A model generated the notes under the pieces. The model saw only the letters and a list, made by a program, of their open reading frames with translations, made no database searches and was not told the origin of the DNA. Position numbers and translations under genes: made by a program. Source: Candidatus Gastranaerophilales bacterium (GTDB lineage: Bacteria; Cyanobacteriota; Vampirovibrionia; Gastranaerophilales; Gastranaerophilaceae). Taken from it: a stretch of 19,167 bases of DNA. The stretch spans positions 1-19,167 of the forward strand of contig CALURE010000013.1 in assembly GCA_944323095.1 (NCBI GenBank), given 5' to 3'. Positions 7,316 to 14,666 of the stretch are shown here, in pieces (the stretch's first letter is position 1; each line of letters opens with the position of its first letter).

Positions 7316-7705
7316 TTATAAATTATTTATTATATTTTTAAAAACTTTTTTAGGCTGTTTTCCTTGTGTACTGTGAAAATTTACAATTGACGGCAAATCA
7401 TCAACACTGCTTTGATTTTCATATTTTTCAGGTATTTTTTGTTCCCTAATTTGCAAAGAACCTGTTTCCAATTTTGATATTAATGATGTTCTGCCGACAT
7501 CTGATGCTACAAGAAATCTTTCATGACCTGCTCTAACAACATAAAGAGTTTTTCTCGGCGCAAGACTTATACAATCTTCTATATTCAAAAATTTTGACTT
7601 TGATACAATACCATATGAGCATTTTTTATATACAAAAACTGCAAGAAAAATTATGCCTACCATTGCAGCCGTATAAACAATAAAATTAATTAAGTATCCG
7701 CCCAT
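7316..7705 (-). CDS. fliO: Flagellar biosynthesis protein FliO
   Basis: FliO is a small single-pass membrane protein that helps assemble the FliP ring. This 129-residue protein has one membrane segment (about 7-27), then the family-like cytoplasmic domain 'LNIEDCISLAPRKTLYVVRA' followed by 'ERFLVASD'. The C-terminus is a basic, low-conservation tail. A strong AAGGAGG ribosome site precedes the ATG by about 4 bases. Its position directly before fliP supports the call, and the presence of FliO argues for a flagellum and not a non-flagellar injectisome. Confidence 0.88.
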   Translation of the reverse strand: MGGYLINFIVYTAAMVGIIFLAVFVYKKCSYGIVSKSKFLNIEDCISLAPRKTLYVVRAGHERFLVASDVGRTSLISKLETGSLQIREQKIPEKYENQSSVDDLPSIVNFHSTQGKQPKKVFKNIINNL

Positions 7706-7728
7706 TATACCTCCTTAAAAATCTGTTC

Positions 7729-8919
7729 TTAAATATCCTCATCCTCTAATTCAAAATCACTGTAGTCAAATTCTTCTTCCTCATCAGCAGGAGTTTGTGC
7801 AGTCTGAACAGGTTGTTCATTCATAGCTGCCGGAGCCGCATTTTCATCGCCCTGCGGCATATTAAAAGCATCAGAATTATTGTCTGCAGCCGGCATAGAA
7901 TTATCAACAGAAGGAGATTTTGTAAGAACTTCACTTATTTTTACCCCGTATCTGTCATTGACAATGACAAGCTCGCCGCGGGCTATAGGTTTATCCTCAA
8001 CACTCAGAGTAACCTTGTTATCGTAAATTGAAGTCAAATCAACAACTAATCCATCTTCAATTTTCTTTAACTCACCCAGTGATACTTTAACAGTATCAAA
8101 TTGAGCGCTCATCTCAACCTCTATACTGTCCCAAAGATTAGTATTATCTGCCATAATATTTTCTCCTTCGTCGTTATCCGAGGGTAAAACAAGCCCCATA
8201 TTCGGATTTAAATTTATTTCTTTTTCATAATCTTTAAACTTTAACATCATGTGATTAGTGTCACTTTCATCAAGTACAACTATATCGTCAGTTTCAATAC
8301 CTTTAACATCTATAAGCCTGCATCTTGTAGAACCTATTTTTACGGAAGCTTCAATAATACTTGTAGAAAAATCACCGTAACTGAATTTATCGCTTGTTGA
8401 AACAACAATGTCAGGCTTAACAAGAACTTCCGGCAGAGTTATTATAAATTTTGACACTGCATTTGTATCTTTATCTTTAAGCAAAAACGTAAGATGTATA
8501 ACATCAAAATTTGTACGCTTTAAAGTCGGCGGAGGCGGGGACAAAAACTGTGATGTAGAATTAAAAAGATAATCATTAAAAGCAGTTATAATCTTTGCTT
8601 CCAAATCTGTCAGCTTATTGAGATTAAATCTCGAATTTGGTTTGCCGAGAATTTTATCAAGAATTATACCGACAGCCTTTTCAGATGTTCTGAAAAACAC
8701 ATCATGCTGCTTATCCACACGAATTTTTGTAACAAAATAAGCATCTTTATCCATTAATGTGTTTATATTTTTGCTTATCCCCAGAAGAATAAATTCAAAA
8801 TTCGGTTCAAAAAACTCATCAACAGAACTCTGTACTACCGGCGGGTAAACCGTAGAAAACCAGTTGTACTGTGCGTACAATTCATTATAATCTGCTGCTG
8901 CGGTGTTTGAATTAGTCAT
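7729..8919 (-). CDS. FliM-FliN fusion C-ring protein (two SpoA domains)
   Basis: This C-ring (switch) protein has 396 residues. Residues about 40-165 resemble the FliM middle domain, including the 'LTDLEAKIITAFNDYLF' helix. Residues about 185-250 form a first SpoA domain. Residues about 264-335 form a second SpoA domain that is a clear FliN ('VKVSLGELKKIEDGLVVDL', 'ARGELVIVNDRYGVKISEVL'). The tail 340-396 is Pro/Ala/Gln-rich, then strongly acidic. The N-terminus lacks the short CheY-binding motif of FliM. The architecture matches SctQ of type III secretion systems, but the gene leads fliO, fliP, fliQ and fliR. An internal ribosome site and Met256 would produce a separate FliN-like chain. The upstream ribosome site for the long form is weak (AGGGAT-type). 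Confidence 0.88.
   Translation of the reverse strand: MTNSNTAAADYNELYAQYNWFSTVYPPVVQSSVDEFFEPNFEFILLGISKNINTLMDKDAYFVTKIRVDKQHDVFFRTSEKAVGIILDKILGKPNSRFNLNKLTDLEAKIITAFNDYLFNSTSQFLSPPPPTLKRTNFDVIHLTFLLKDKDTNAVSKFIITLPEVLVKPDIVVSTSDKFSYGDFSTSIIEASVKIGSTRCRLIDVKGIETDDIVVLDESDTNHMMLKFKDYEKEINLNPNMGLVLPSDNDEGENIMADNTNLWDSIEVEMSAQFDTVKVSLGELKKIEDGLVVDLTSIYDNKVTLSVEDKPIARGELVIVNDRYGVKISEVLTKSPSVDNSMPAADNNSDAFNMPQGDENAAPAAMNEQPVQTAQTPADEEEEFDYSDFELEDEDI
8152..8168 (-). promoter_or_regulatory. Internal ribosome binding site and ATG for a FliN-like product
   Basis: On the minus strand AAGGAG (8168-8163) is followed after 8 bases by ATG (8154-8152), in frame with the fliMN fusion at codon 256. Initiation here would give a 141-residue protein (end at 7729) made of the second SpoA domain and the acidic tail, the size of an ordinary FliN. 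The site lies in the interdomain linker, and it is stronger than the ribosome site of the full-length protein. Confidence 0.7.
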
Positions 8920-8965
8920 ACTGCCTATCCCTTAAGTCTGTAAATGAGTTTTCCCCATAAATACA

Positions 8966-8983
8966 ATAGTGTATTTGCACTAT
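8966..8983. repeat. Short inverted repeat in the fliMN/hemW divergent spacer
   Basis: ATAGTG (8966-8971) and CACTAT (8978-8983) form a perfect 6-bp inverted repeat with a 6-base loop, 47 bases upstream of the fliMN start. It could be a regulator half-site pair or chance in AT-rich DNA. No convincing sigma-28 or sigma-70 promoter for the flagellar operon was found in the 8920-9044 spacer. Confidence 0.25.
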
Positions 8984-9010
8984 CTTCACATCAATCATTT
9001 AATGGATATT

Positions 9011-9038
9011 TTGCAAAAAGCAAATTTTTCTATAAAAT
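9011..9038 (+). promoter_or_regulatory. Possible leaderless promoter for hemW
   Basis: TTGCAA (9011-9016) is followed after 16 bases by TAAAAT (9033-9038). The start point would fall at or next to the hemW ATG (9045). No Shine-Dalgarno is present in the 30 bases before the ATG, which fits a leaderless message. Other overlapping A/T-rich -10 boxes exist (TATAAA 9031, TATAAT 9038), so the exact assignment is uncertain. Confidence 0.35.
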
Positions 9039-9044
9039 ATAATC

Positions 9045-10133
9045 ATGCCTTATAATGTCTACATTCACATACCTTTTTGCAAATCAAAATGTAATTACTG
9101 CTCATTTGTCTCATTTACAGCACTTGAATTAAAAAAAGAATATTTGAATGCACTTTCCGGAGAAATCAAAAATGTTTACCGCGGAGAAAAATTAAATACC
9201 CTGTATTTCGGCGGAGGTACACCATCCATTCTGACTCCGCAGGAATTTTCCGGTATTATAAAACTTTTTCAGATAAATTCAGACGCGGAAATTACCGCAG
9301 AATTAAATCCTGAAAATATAACATATGAATATTTGGAAAAGTTAAAACAAACAGGAATAAACCGGCTTAGTTTCGGCTGCCAGACATTTGACGATAAAAT
9401 CCTGAAACTTATAGGCAGACGACACACATCACAGGATGTTAAAAATACACTACTGTATGCTGAAAAAGCCGGTTTTGAAAATATAAATCTTGATTTTATA
9501 TACGGCCTGCCGCAGCAAACTATTGAAGACTTTAAAAACGATTTAAGCATCGCATCCTCACTCAATATTAAACATATATCACTATACGGGCTTAAAATAG
9601 AAAAAAACTGTTATTTTTACAACAATCTGCCTGAAAATCTTCCTGACGGGGACACTCAGGCTGATATGTATTTAAAAGCTATAGAAATAATGAATAAAGG
9701 CGAATTTGAACATTACGAAATAAGTAACTTTGCGCGAAAAGGCTTTGAATCAAAGCATAATCTTAATTATTGGAACAATAATACATATTACGGATTTGGC
9801 GCCGCTGCCCACGGTTACTCCAATGATGTACGCTATTCAAATACCTCAAACCTGAAAGAATATATACTAAACCCGATTTCAAATAAAAATACACATAAAC
9901 TCACCGTTCAAGAGCAGTTGGAAGAAGAAATTTTTCTCGGATTTAGAAAAATGACCGGAATAAATATTGAAAAAATAAATAAAAAATTCAATATCGATTT
10001 TCGCCAAAAATATGCTAAAATCCTTGATAAATACCTTTCTTATCAGTATCTTTCAGAAACTAATGAAGGTTTTAAGCTGACAGACAATGGAATTTTAGTA
10101 AGTAATATAATATTAGCTGATTTTTTGGAATAA
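9045..10133 (+). CDS. hemW: HemW-type radical SAM protein (coproporphyrinogen oxidase-like heme chaperone)
   Basis: The N-terminus MPYNVYIHIPFCKSKCNYC carries the radical SAM motif CxxxCxxC (Cys12, Cys16, Cys19) in the HemN/HemW context. It is followed by 'LYFGGGTPSIL' (SAM binding), 'ELNPEN', 'INRLSFGCQTFDD' and 'HYEISNFARKGFESKHNLNY', all typical of HemW. The 362-residue length fits HemW (about 380) better than the longer HemN. HemW binds heme and is thought to deliver it to respiratory enzymes; it does not oxidise coproporphyrinogen. The start is fixed by the conserved N-terminus even though no ribosome site precedes it. It diverges from the flagellar operon and ends in a shared palindromic terminator. 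Confidence 0.93.
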   Translation: MPYNVYIHIPFCKSKCNYCSFVSFTALELKKEYLNALSGEIKNVYRGEKLNTLYFGGGTPSILTPQEFSGIIKLFQINSDAEITAELNPENITYEYLEKLKQTGINRLSFGCQTFDDKILKLIGRRHTSQDVKNTLLYAEKAGFENINLDFIYGLPQQTIEDFKNDLSIASSLNIKHISLYGLKIEKNCYFYNNLPENLPDGDTQADMYLKAIEIMNKGEFEHYEISNFARKGFESKHNLNYWNNNTYYGFGAAAHGYSNDVRYSNTSNLKEYILNPISNKNTHKLTVQEQLEEEIFLGFRKMTGINIEKINKKFNIDFRQKYAKILDKYLSYQYLSETNEGFKLTDNGILVSNIILADFLE

Positions 10134-10162
10134 AAAAGCCCGTTAAATTTAACGGGCTTTTT
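10133..10162. terminator. Bidirectional intrinsic terminator
   Basis: A perfect 30-bp palindrome: five A, GCCCGTTAAA, then its exact complement ending in five T. It gives a GC-containing stem with a T-run in both directions. It sits between the convergent hemW (stop at 10133) and the repeat protein (stop at 10178), so it can end both transcripts. Confidence 0.9.
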
Positions 10163-10177
10163 ACGGTTTTATAAAAA

Positions 10178-10795
10178 TTATTTATTTTCACCTTCGGGTT
10201 TTTTATCGCCTTCTGCAGGTTTTTCGCCTTCAGGTTTTGCATCACCTTCAGCAGGTTTTGCTGCTTCTGCGGGCTTTTCACCTTCGGGTTTTGCATTTCC
10301 TTCTGCCGGTTTTGCTGCTTCTGCAGGCTTTTCAGCTTCAGGTTTTGCACCGCCTTCTGCCGGTTTTGCTGCTTCATTTGGTTTAGTCTCAGCAGCATTT
10401 CCTGCTTCCGATGCTTTATTTGTTTCAACATCATCAGCTTTGCCTCTGATTTTCTTCCACAATTTAGAACCGCTTTCACCGATAGAGTAGAAGAAGTTTT
10501 GAACTTTATCTTTAAATTTCAAATCTCCTGCATCCGGTACCTGTTTCAATGTTCCTTTATGAACAAGTGCACTCAGTGCTATATAAGCAACAGCCAGTGC
10601 ACCCACAATGCTGCCGATTACAATTCCTGTTTTATTTTTCTTTTTTTCAGCACCTTCTTTTTCAAAAGAATCAGCTTTTACATCAGCCGGCTGAGGCTGA
10701 GTTGTTGTAAATTTTCCCGGAGAATTAATTAAATCCTGAGCGTTTGCAGGAGCTGCATCACCGCGGAAATTTACACTTGAAACAGAACTTATCAT
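10178..10795 (-). CDS. Membrane protein with NFRG N-terminus and Lys-Pro-Ala-Glu repeats
   Basis: A 205-residue protein of unknown function. Residues 1-12 (MISSVSSVNFRG) have a short N-terminal 'FxG' pattern that I recall from many Gastranaerophilales proteins. Residues 13-55 are polar and end in a basic KKKNK cluster. Residues 57-78 form one membrane segment. Residues 80-125 are a short basic, aromatic-containing domain. From about 140 on the chain is low complexity, with three 18-residue copies of AAKPAEG-AKPE-EKPAE (142-195) and a partial fourth. A strong AAGGAGG lies 8 bases before the ATG. The repeats resemble wall- or matrix-spanning Pro/Lys linkers, so a surface role is possible. Transcription should end at the palindrome shared with hemW. 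Confidence 0.8.
   Translation of the reverse strand: MISSVSSVNFRGDAAPANAQDLINSPGKFTTTQPQPADVKADSFEKEGAEKKKNKTGIVIGSIVGALAVAYIALSALVHKGTLKQVPDAGDLKFKDKVQNFFYSIGESGSKLWKKIRGKADDVETNKASEAGNAAETKPNEAAKPAEGGAKPEAEKPAEAAKPAEGNAKPEGEKPAEAAKPAEGDAKPEGEKPAEGDKKPEGENK
10211..10372 (-). repeat. 54-bp tandem repeats (three copies) coding for KPAE-rich units
   Basis: Three in-frame 54-bp units encode residues 142-159, 160-177 and 178-195 of the protein at 10178-10795. They differ at only a few residues (Gly/Asn/Asp at one position and Ala/Gly at another). A partial unit follows. Such arrays change copy number readily by slippage. Confidence 0.85.
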
Positions 10796-10972
10796 GGAAA
10801 AAACCTCCTTTTATTATACACACTATATTTCTACATAGAGAAAAACGACTAATAAATTAATTTTGACTAAAATATAATTATTTTTCAACAATTGTTACAA
10901 AAGTTTACACTAAAATTGGAATATTTTTTTTAGAAGTGTCATCTTATTATATAGAAATAGGAGAAATTAAAG

Positions 10973-13900
10973 ATGGGATTTGAACAAGATACATTAATTT
11001 ACATTGAAGATCAGGAAAAATTAGACGCAAGCGCAGCCGCAAATTCATTTGCTCATAAAGATGTTAGAAATCGGGCTTATATCAATACTTTAGGTGCTGA
11101 ACTTGCAATGAAATATTTAGCCTCGGAAGGGCTGTCCGTTCAAAGTATCTATAACATCCACTCTATAAAAAAAATTCTTGAAGAACTTGACATTGCTGAT
11201 GTCATGCTCCCTAACATTCATATAGATGTAAGGGTTGTGTTTGATGAAAATGTAATTTTTATTCCAAAATCCCATTTTGAATATAACCTTGTACCTGATA
11301 TTTATCTTGTTTTCAATCTTGCGAAAGATTTATCTCACGTAAAATTTTTAGGCTTTTTTGAACCTAAATTAATCAACAAAAATAACGCAAATAATGAATA
11401 TTATTTTATAGAAAAAGAAAAATTAACCGCACCGCACAATCTTAAAGAATATATTGAAAATTTCAAAGGAAACACAAAAGAAACACTTTCAGAAAATGAA
11501 ATATCAGATTCTGAACGTATAATTATTGCAATGGCCGATAATGATGTTTCTGAGGATGAAAAAAAATATTTAATAAAACAGCTTACTAAAAGCGCTGAAT
11601 TAAGAGACAAATTCATTGAATATGAAAATTTTGAAACACTTTCATATAAAGCCATGACAGATCCGCAAATACATAAAAAAGAACCTGCCCCGCAGGCTGA
11701 AAATGCATCTGTTGAAACTTTACAGGAACCTGAAATTCAAAATACGGATGAACAGGGTAGTTCAGATGTTACGGATACAGCAGGCTTTTTGGATACTCTA
11801 TCTGATACAGCGGCTTCTGCAGCCGGTCTTGCTGCTGCAGAAACGGCAGATAACTTGCTTGATAACTTAAATGAGACATCTGACATTGTTGATACAACTC
11901 TTGATATTGTTAGTAATGATATTGAACTACCCTCAGATTTAACATCAAACGATTTTACGGCACCTGAACCGCTTGCTCTTGAAAGTATTGACACTTCAGA
12001 AATTGACAATATTCAAATTCCGGAAGAAAAAGTTGAACAGGAAACAATCTCACTTGATAATATTGATATTCCGGTGCCTGCCGAAAATACAGATTTTATT
12101 GACCGCATTGATAATAAAATTTCTTTTGATGATATTCCGGAACAAACTCAACAGACAGAGCCGGAACCTACGGCCGCTGTTGATGATGAACCTGTAATTT
12201 CATTTGATGATATTGAAATTTCACATTTAGATGAGACAGCCACGGAGGAGCCGCAAGTTGATAATATCGTATCTTTTGACGATATTGACACCACAAATAT
12301 TGAACCGCCGCAAGATTTAAACATTGACACCGCAGCAGAAACGTTATCTTTTACTAATATACCGGAAGAACCTGTCCTAAATAACTCGATAAATAATATG
12401 GAAACACAAAATATTGAGCTGGAAGATATTAATATTACCGGACTTGATGATGAAGAAGAAACTCCTGATAGTTTTTCTGATACGACAGCAGATAGCGAAT
12501 TTGGCGAAGAATTATTAAATACAGATGACAGTATTAATGAGATACCTGAATTAAATGTAGAAGCAGCGGAACCTGACATGCAAATATCTGACGATATTAT
12601 GCCGGTTGAGGATAATACATCATCTTTTGAAGAAAGCAGTGCTGCAGAAAATAACATTACAGATAATAATGCACTTGATGATTTTCTTGATGACAGTCCA
12701 CTTTCGCTAGACGACACTGAACAACCTGTTGATGATGCATCAACCGAAAAAAATGCAGGATTCGGGAATAATCTGCTTGAAAACCTCTCTGCAGACAATA
12801 TAGATGATATATCAATAGAAAATTTAGGTCTTGACGATAATAATTTCAGTACAGATACAGCAGATATCTCATCAGATGATCTTCTTTCACAGGCAGATGA
12901 ACTGCTAGAAACTGCCGGCACACCTGCACAAGAAGATGGACAAATTAACGACATAAATGAAGCAACATCTGAAACATTTTTTGATGATATTCCGCAAATT
13001 GATGATTTTACAACCACTTCTGAGCCAAATGATATTCCTGAAACAAACACCACACCAACACAGGATTTATTGGATGACATTACGGAAAATATAAATAACT
13101 CAAATATATCTGATGATAATAATGACGTCTCGCCAATTTCAATTGACGATCTGCTAAATATGTCCGATGATACTCCTGCTTACACAAATTCCGCAGCAAA
13201 CGATGAAATTTCTGATAATATACCATCAGATGATAAACTCGGTGTTTTATTCAACGATACAGATCCTGTTACAGATGCAGAACTTGATAATATGGAAGAA
13301 TTTAATCCGGTTAATAATCAATACGATGATATTGAAGAACCGCAAATTCCCGGTGCAGCAGTATTCAATAAAAAAGCAGGCGGCGAAAAAAATAATAAAA
13401 AGATAGTTCTAATTGCAGCAGCTGTTGTAACAGTAATTGCAGCTGCTTCAGCATTTGTATTTTTAAAACCAAAAAATGAAGGAAACGAAAATATAGCAGC
13501 CACAGAATCCACTCCTCCGGCTGAAATATTAAATACACCTCAACAACCTGTCCCTTCAGACAAGCCGGCAGAAGATGTTCTTGCAAATAATGTACCTGAT
13601 ATTACCCAAAATAAAAATACAGATGCACAGGCTCAAAAAAATAAAACTGCTAAAGAATTAAAAAATAATGTCGTTAACAAGAAACAGCCGGCATCAGAAT
13701 CATATTTAACAGTAAACAGGCTGGTATGGGATATTCCAAACAGTCTCGCTGGAAGCCGTAAAATGCAGGATTACTTAAGAGCAGCCGGTAAAAGTATAAA
13801 ATTGACTTTATCTGCAGATCTTCTGCTTGCAAGTGAGTATGCATATACAAATCAGGTAAAAGTAAGTCTGAAATTGAGCAAAGACGGCAATGTACAGGAA

Positions 13901-14044
13901 GCAAACATAATTGGAAGCAGCGGTTCTGACGAAATTGATAAAATTGTGTTACAATCTGTTAAAGATACTTTAAACGTCGTAAAACCGCCCAGTGAGGACA
14001 TTACAACCCCAGATTTCAATTTGAACCTTATCATATACTTTTAA
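10973..14044 (+). CDS. Giant acidic single-pass protein: DUF1822-like N-terminus, TonB-like C-terminus
   Basis: This protein has 1023 residues. Residues 1-135 are globular ('NRAYINTLGAELAMKYLA', 'VMLPNIHIDVRVVFDEN', 'VPDIYLVFNL', 'KFLGFF') and resemble the cyanobacterial DUF1822 family by eye. Residues 175-230 are helical. Residues 240-800 are highly acidic, low-complexity and probably disordered, with motifs of the type ISFDDI about every 25 residues between 359 and 486. A basic cluster then precedes one membrane segment (811-831). A Pro/Lys/Asn linker leads to a TonB-like fold at the end (about 911-1023; 'VSLKLSKDGNVQEANIIGSS'). The order implies a cytoplasmic N-terminus and a periplasmic TonB domain. 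AGGAGA lies 8 bases before the ATG. A sigma-like gene follows after 36 bases. Function unknown. Confidence 0.8.
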   Translation: MGFEQDTLIYIEDQEKLDASAAANSFAHKDVRNRAYINTLGAELAMKYLASEGLSVQSIYNIHSIKKILEELDIADVMLPNIHIDVRVVFDENVIFIPKSHFEYNLVPDIYLVFNLAKDLSHVKFLGFFEPKLINKNNANNEYYFIEKEKLTAPHNLKEYIENFKGNTKETLSENEISDSERIIIAMADNDVSEDEKKYLIKQLTKSAELRDKFIEYENFETLSYKAMTDPQIHKKEPAPQAENASVETLQEPEIQNTDEQGSSDVTDTAGFLDTLSDTAASAAGLAAAETADNLLDNLNETSDIVDTTLDIVSNDIELPSDLTSNDFTAPEPLALESIDTSEIDNIQIPEEKVEQETISLDNIDIPVPAENTDFIDRIDNKISFDDIPEQTQQTEPEPTAAVDDEPVISFDDIEISHLDETATEEPQVDNIVSFDDIDTTNIEPPQDLNIDTAAETLSFTNIPEEPVLNNSINNMETQNIELEDINITGLDDEEETPDSFSDTTADSEFGEELLNTDDSINEIPELNVEAAEPDMQISDDIMPVEDNTSSFEESSAAENNITDNNALDDFLDDSPLSLDDTEQPVDDASTEKNAGFGNNLLENLSADNIDDISIENLGLDDNNFSTDTADISSDDLLSQADELLETAGTPAQEDGQINDINEATSETFFDDIPQIDDFTTTSEPNDIPETNTTPTQDLLDDITENINNSNISDDNNDVSPISIDDLLNMSDDTPAYTNSAANDEISDNIPSDDKLGVLFNDTDPVTDAELDNMEEFNPVNNQYDDIEEPQIPGAAVFNKKAGGEKNNKKIVLIAAAVVTVIAAASAFVFLKPKNEGNENIAATESTPPAEILNTPQQPVPSDKPAEDVLANNVPDITQNKNTDAQAQKNKTAKELKNNVVNKKQPASESYLTVNRLVWDIPNSLAGSRKMQDYLRAAGKSIKLTLSADLLLASEYAYTNQVKVSLKLSKDGNVQEANIIGSSGSDEIDKIVLQSVKDTLNVVKPPSEDITTPDFNLNLIIYF
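12047..12430 (+). repeat. Coding array of ISFDDI-type motifs at 23-26 residue spacing
   Basis: Within the 1023-residue protein the pattern (I/V/L)-S-(F/L)-(D/T)-(D/N)-I recurs with the serine at residues 360, 384, 410, 434 and 459. A sixth variant (IELEDI) starts at 481. The regular spacing suggests a decayed tandem repeat of about 75 bp or a series of short binding motifs. Confidence 0.6.
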
Positions 14045-14056
14045 TTATGCTATAAT
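14028..14056 (+). promoter_or_regulatory. Extended -10 promoter ahead of the sigma-like gene
   Basis: A perfect TATAAT (14051-14056) is preceded by TGC, giving an extended -10. TTATCA (14028-14033, 4 of 6) lies 17 bases upstream. It begins inside the last codons of the 1023-residue gene. Transcription would begin near 14063, just before the AAGGA ribosome site (14066-14070). This could let the sigma-like gene be expressed apart from the large gene. Confidence 0.5.
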
Positions 14057-14080
14057 GTTATTGACAAGGAAAACCATAAA

Positions 14081-14656
14081 GTGGAATTAGCTAAAGATAA
14101 AATAGATTTAATAGAAAAAATCATAAAAAACGACAAAAAATTCATTAATAATGAAGATTTGTATGATGACTTTTTCAACGAAACCTGTAAACGTTCTTTT
14201 GTAATTGTTAAAACAGTTACATCTGATGTTACATTGGAAGCTTATCTCAAAAAAATAGCAACAACTTCTATTTTGAATGTTCTTAAAAATGAAGGCAGAT
14301 TAAGACGTTCAAGAGGCGCCTATGTTCCGTCTCAGGAAGTCCCTCTTGAAACAGAAAAACCAAATAACGAAATAAATACCGACTATTCAAAAATAACAGT
14401 TAATTATGAACCTGTTGACATTCAAAATACACCGGAAAATCTTGCAATAAAAAAAGAAATTTTACAAAAAATAGTTGATGTTGTGTATGAACTTGATGCA
14501 AATTCTCCTGATAAACAATATTTACAAATGTATAATCTTAGATACCACAACGGTATGACCCAAAAAGAAATTGCTCAAGAACTAAATTTGTCGCAATCAG
14601 AAGTTTCTAAAAGATTATTTAAACTTATGGAAAATGTTAAACAGGCGTTTAACTAG
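14081..14656 (+). CDS. ECF-like sigma-70 family RNA polymerase sigma factor
   Basis: A 191-residue protein of ECF sigma size. Residues about 25-85 ('LEAYLKKIATTSILNVLKNE' and following 'GRLRRSRGAY') fit the end of sigma region 2, the melting and -10-reading helix. Residues about 125-190 are a region 4 helix-turn-helix ('NGMTQKEIAQELNLSQSEVS'). The start is GTG 14081, with AAGGA 10 bases upstream; no ATG is suitable. Region 2 is short and diverged, so it might be a sigma-like regulator and not a working sigma factor. It follows the DUF1822/TonB-like gene by 36 bases, and its TAG stop (14654-14656) overlaps the ribosome site of the next gene, so the three genes are probably expressed together. 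Confidence 0.75.
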   Translation: MELAKDKIDLIEKIIKNDKKFINNEDLYDDFFNETCKRSFVIVKTVTSDVTLEAYLKKIATTSILNVLKNEGRLRRSRGAYVPSQEVPLETEKPNNEINTDYSKITVNYEPVDIQNTPENLAIKKEILQKIVDVVYELDANSPDKQYLQMYNLRYHNGMTQKEIAQELNLSQSEVSKRLFKLMENVKQAFN

Positions 14657-14666
14657 GATTTAAATA

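Noticed and set aside
4941..8919. Non-flagellar type III secretion system (SctQ-R-S-T order)
   Set aside because: The SctQ-like fusion and short FliP are suggestive, but the presence of FliO between them fits a flagellar operon better, and no injectisome-specific gene is visible.
10072..10479. Minus-strand open frame of 135 codons overlapping hemW and the KPAE repeat gene
   Set aside because: Lys/Gln/Asn-rich product created by the 54-bp repeats read in another frame; it crosses the palindromic terminator.
12148..13080. Long open frame (310 codons) on the minus strand inside the 1023-residue gene
   Set aside because: Its product is nearly all Ser/Val/Ile, the mirror of the Asp/Glu-rich plus-strand repeats; there is no domain and no ribosome site. 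It is a shadow.
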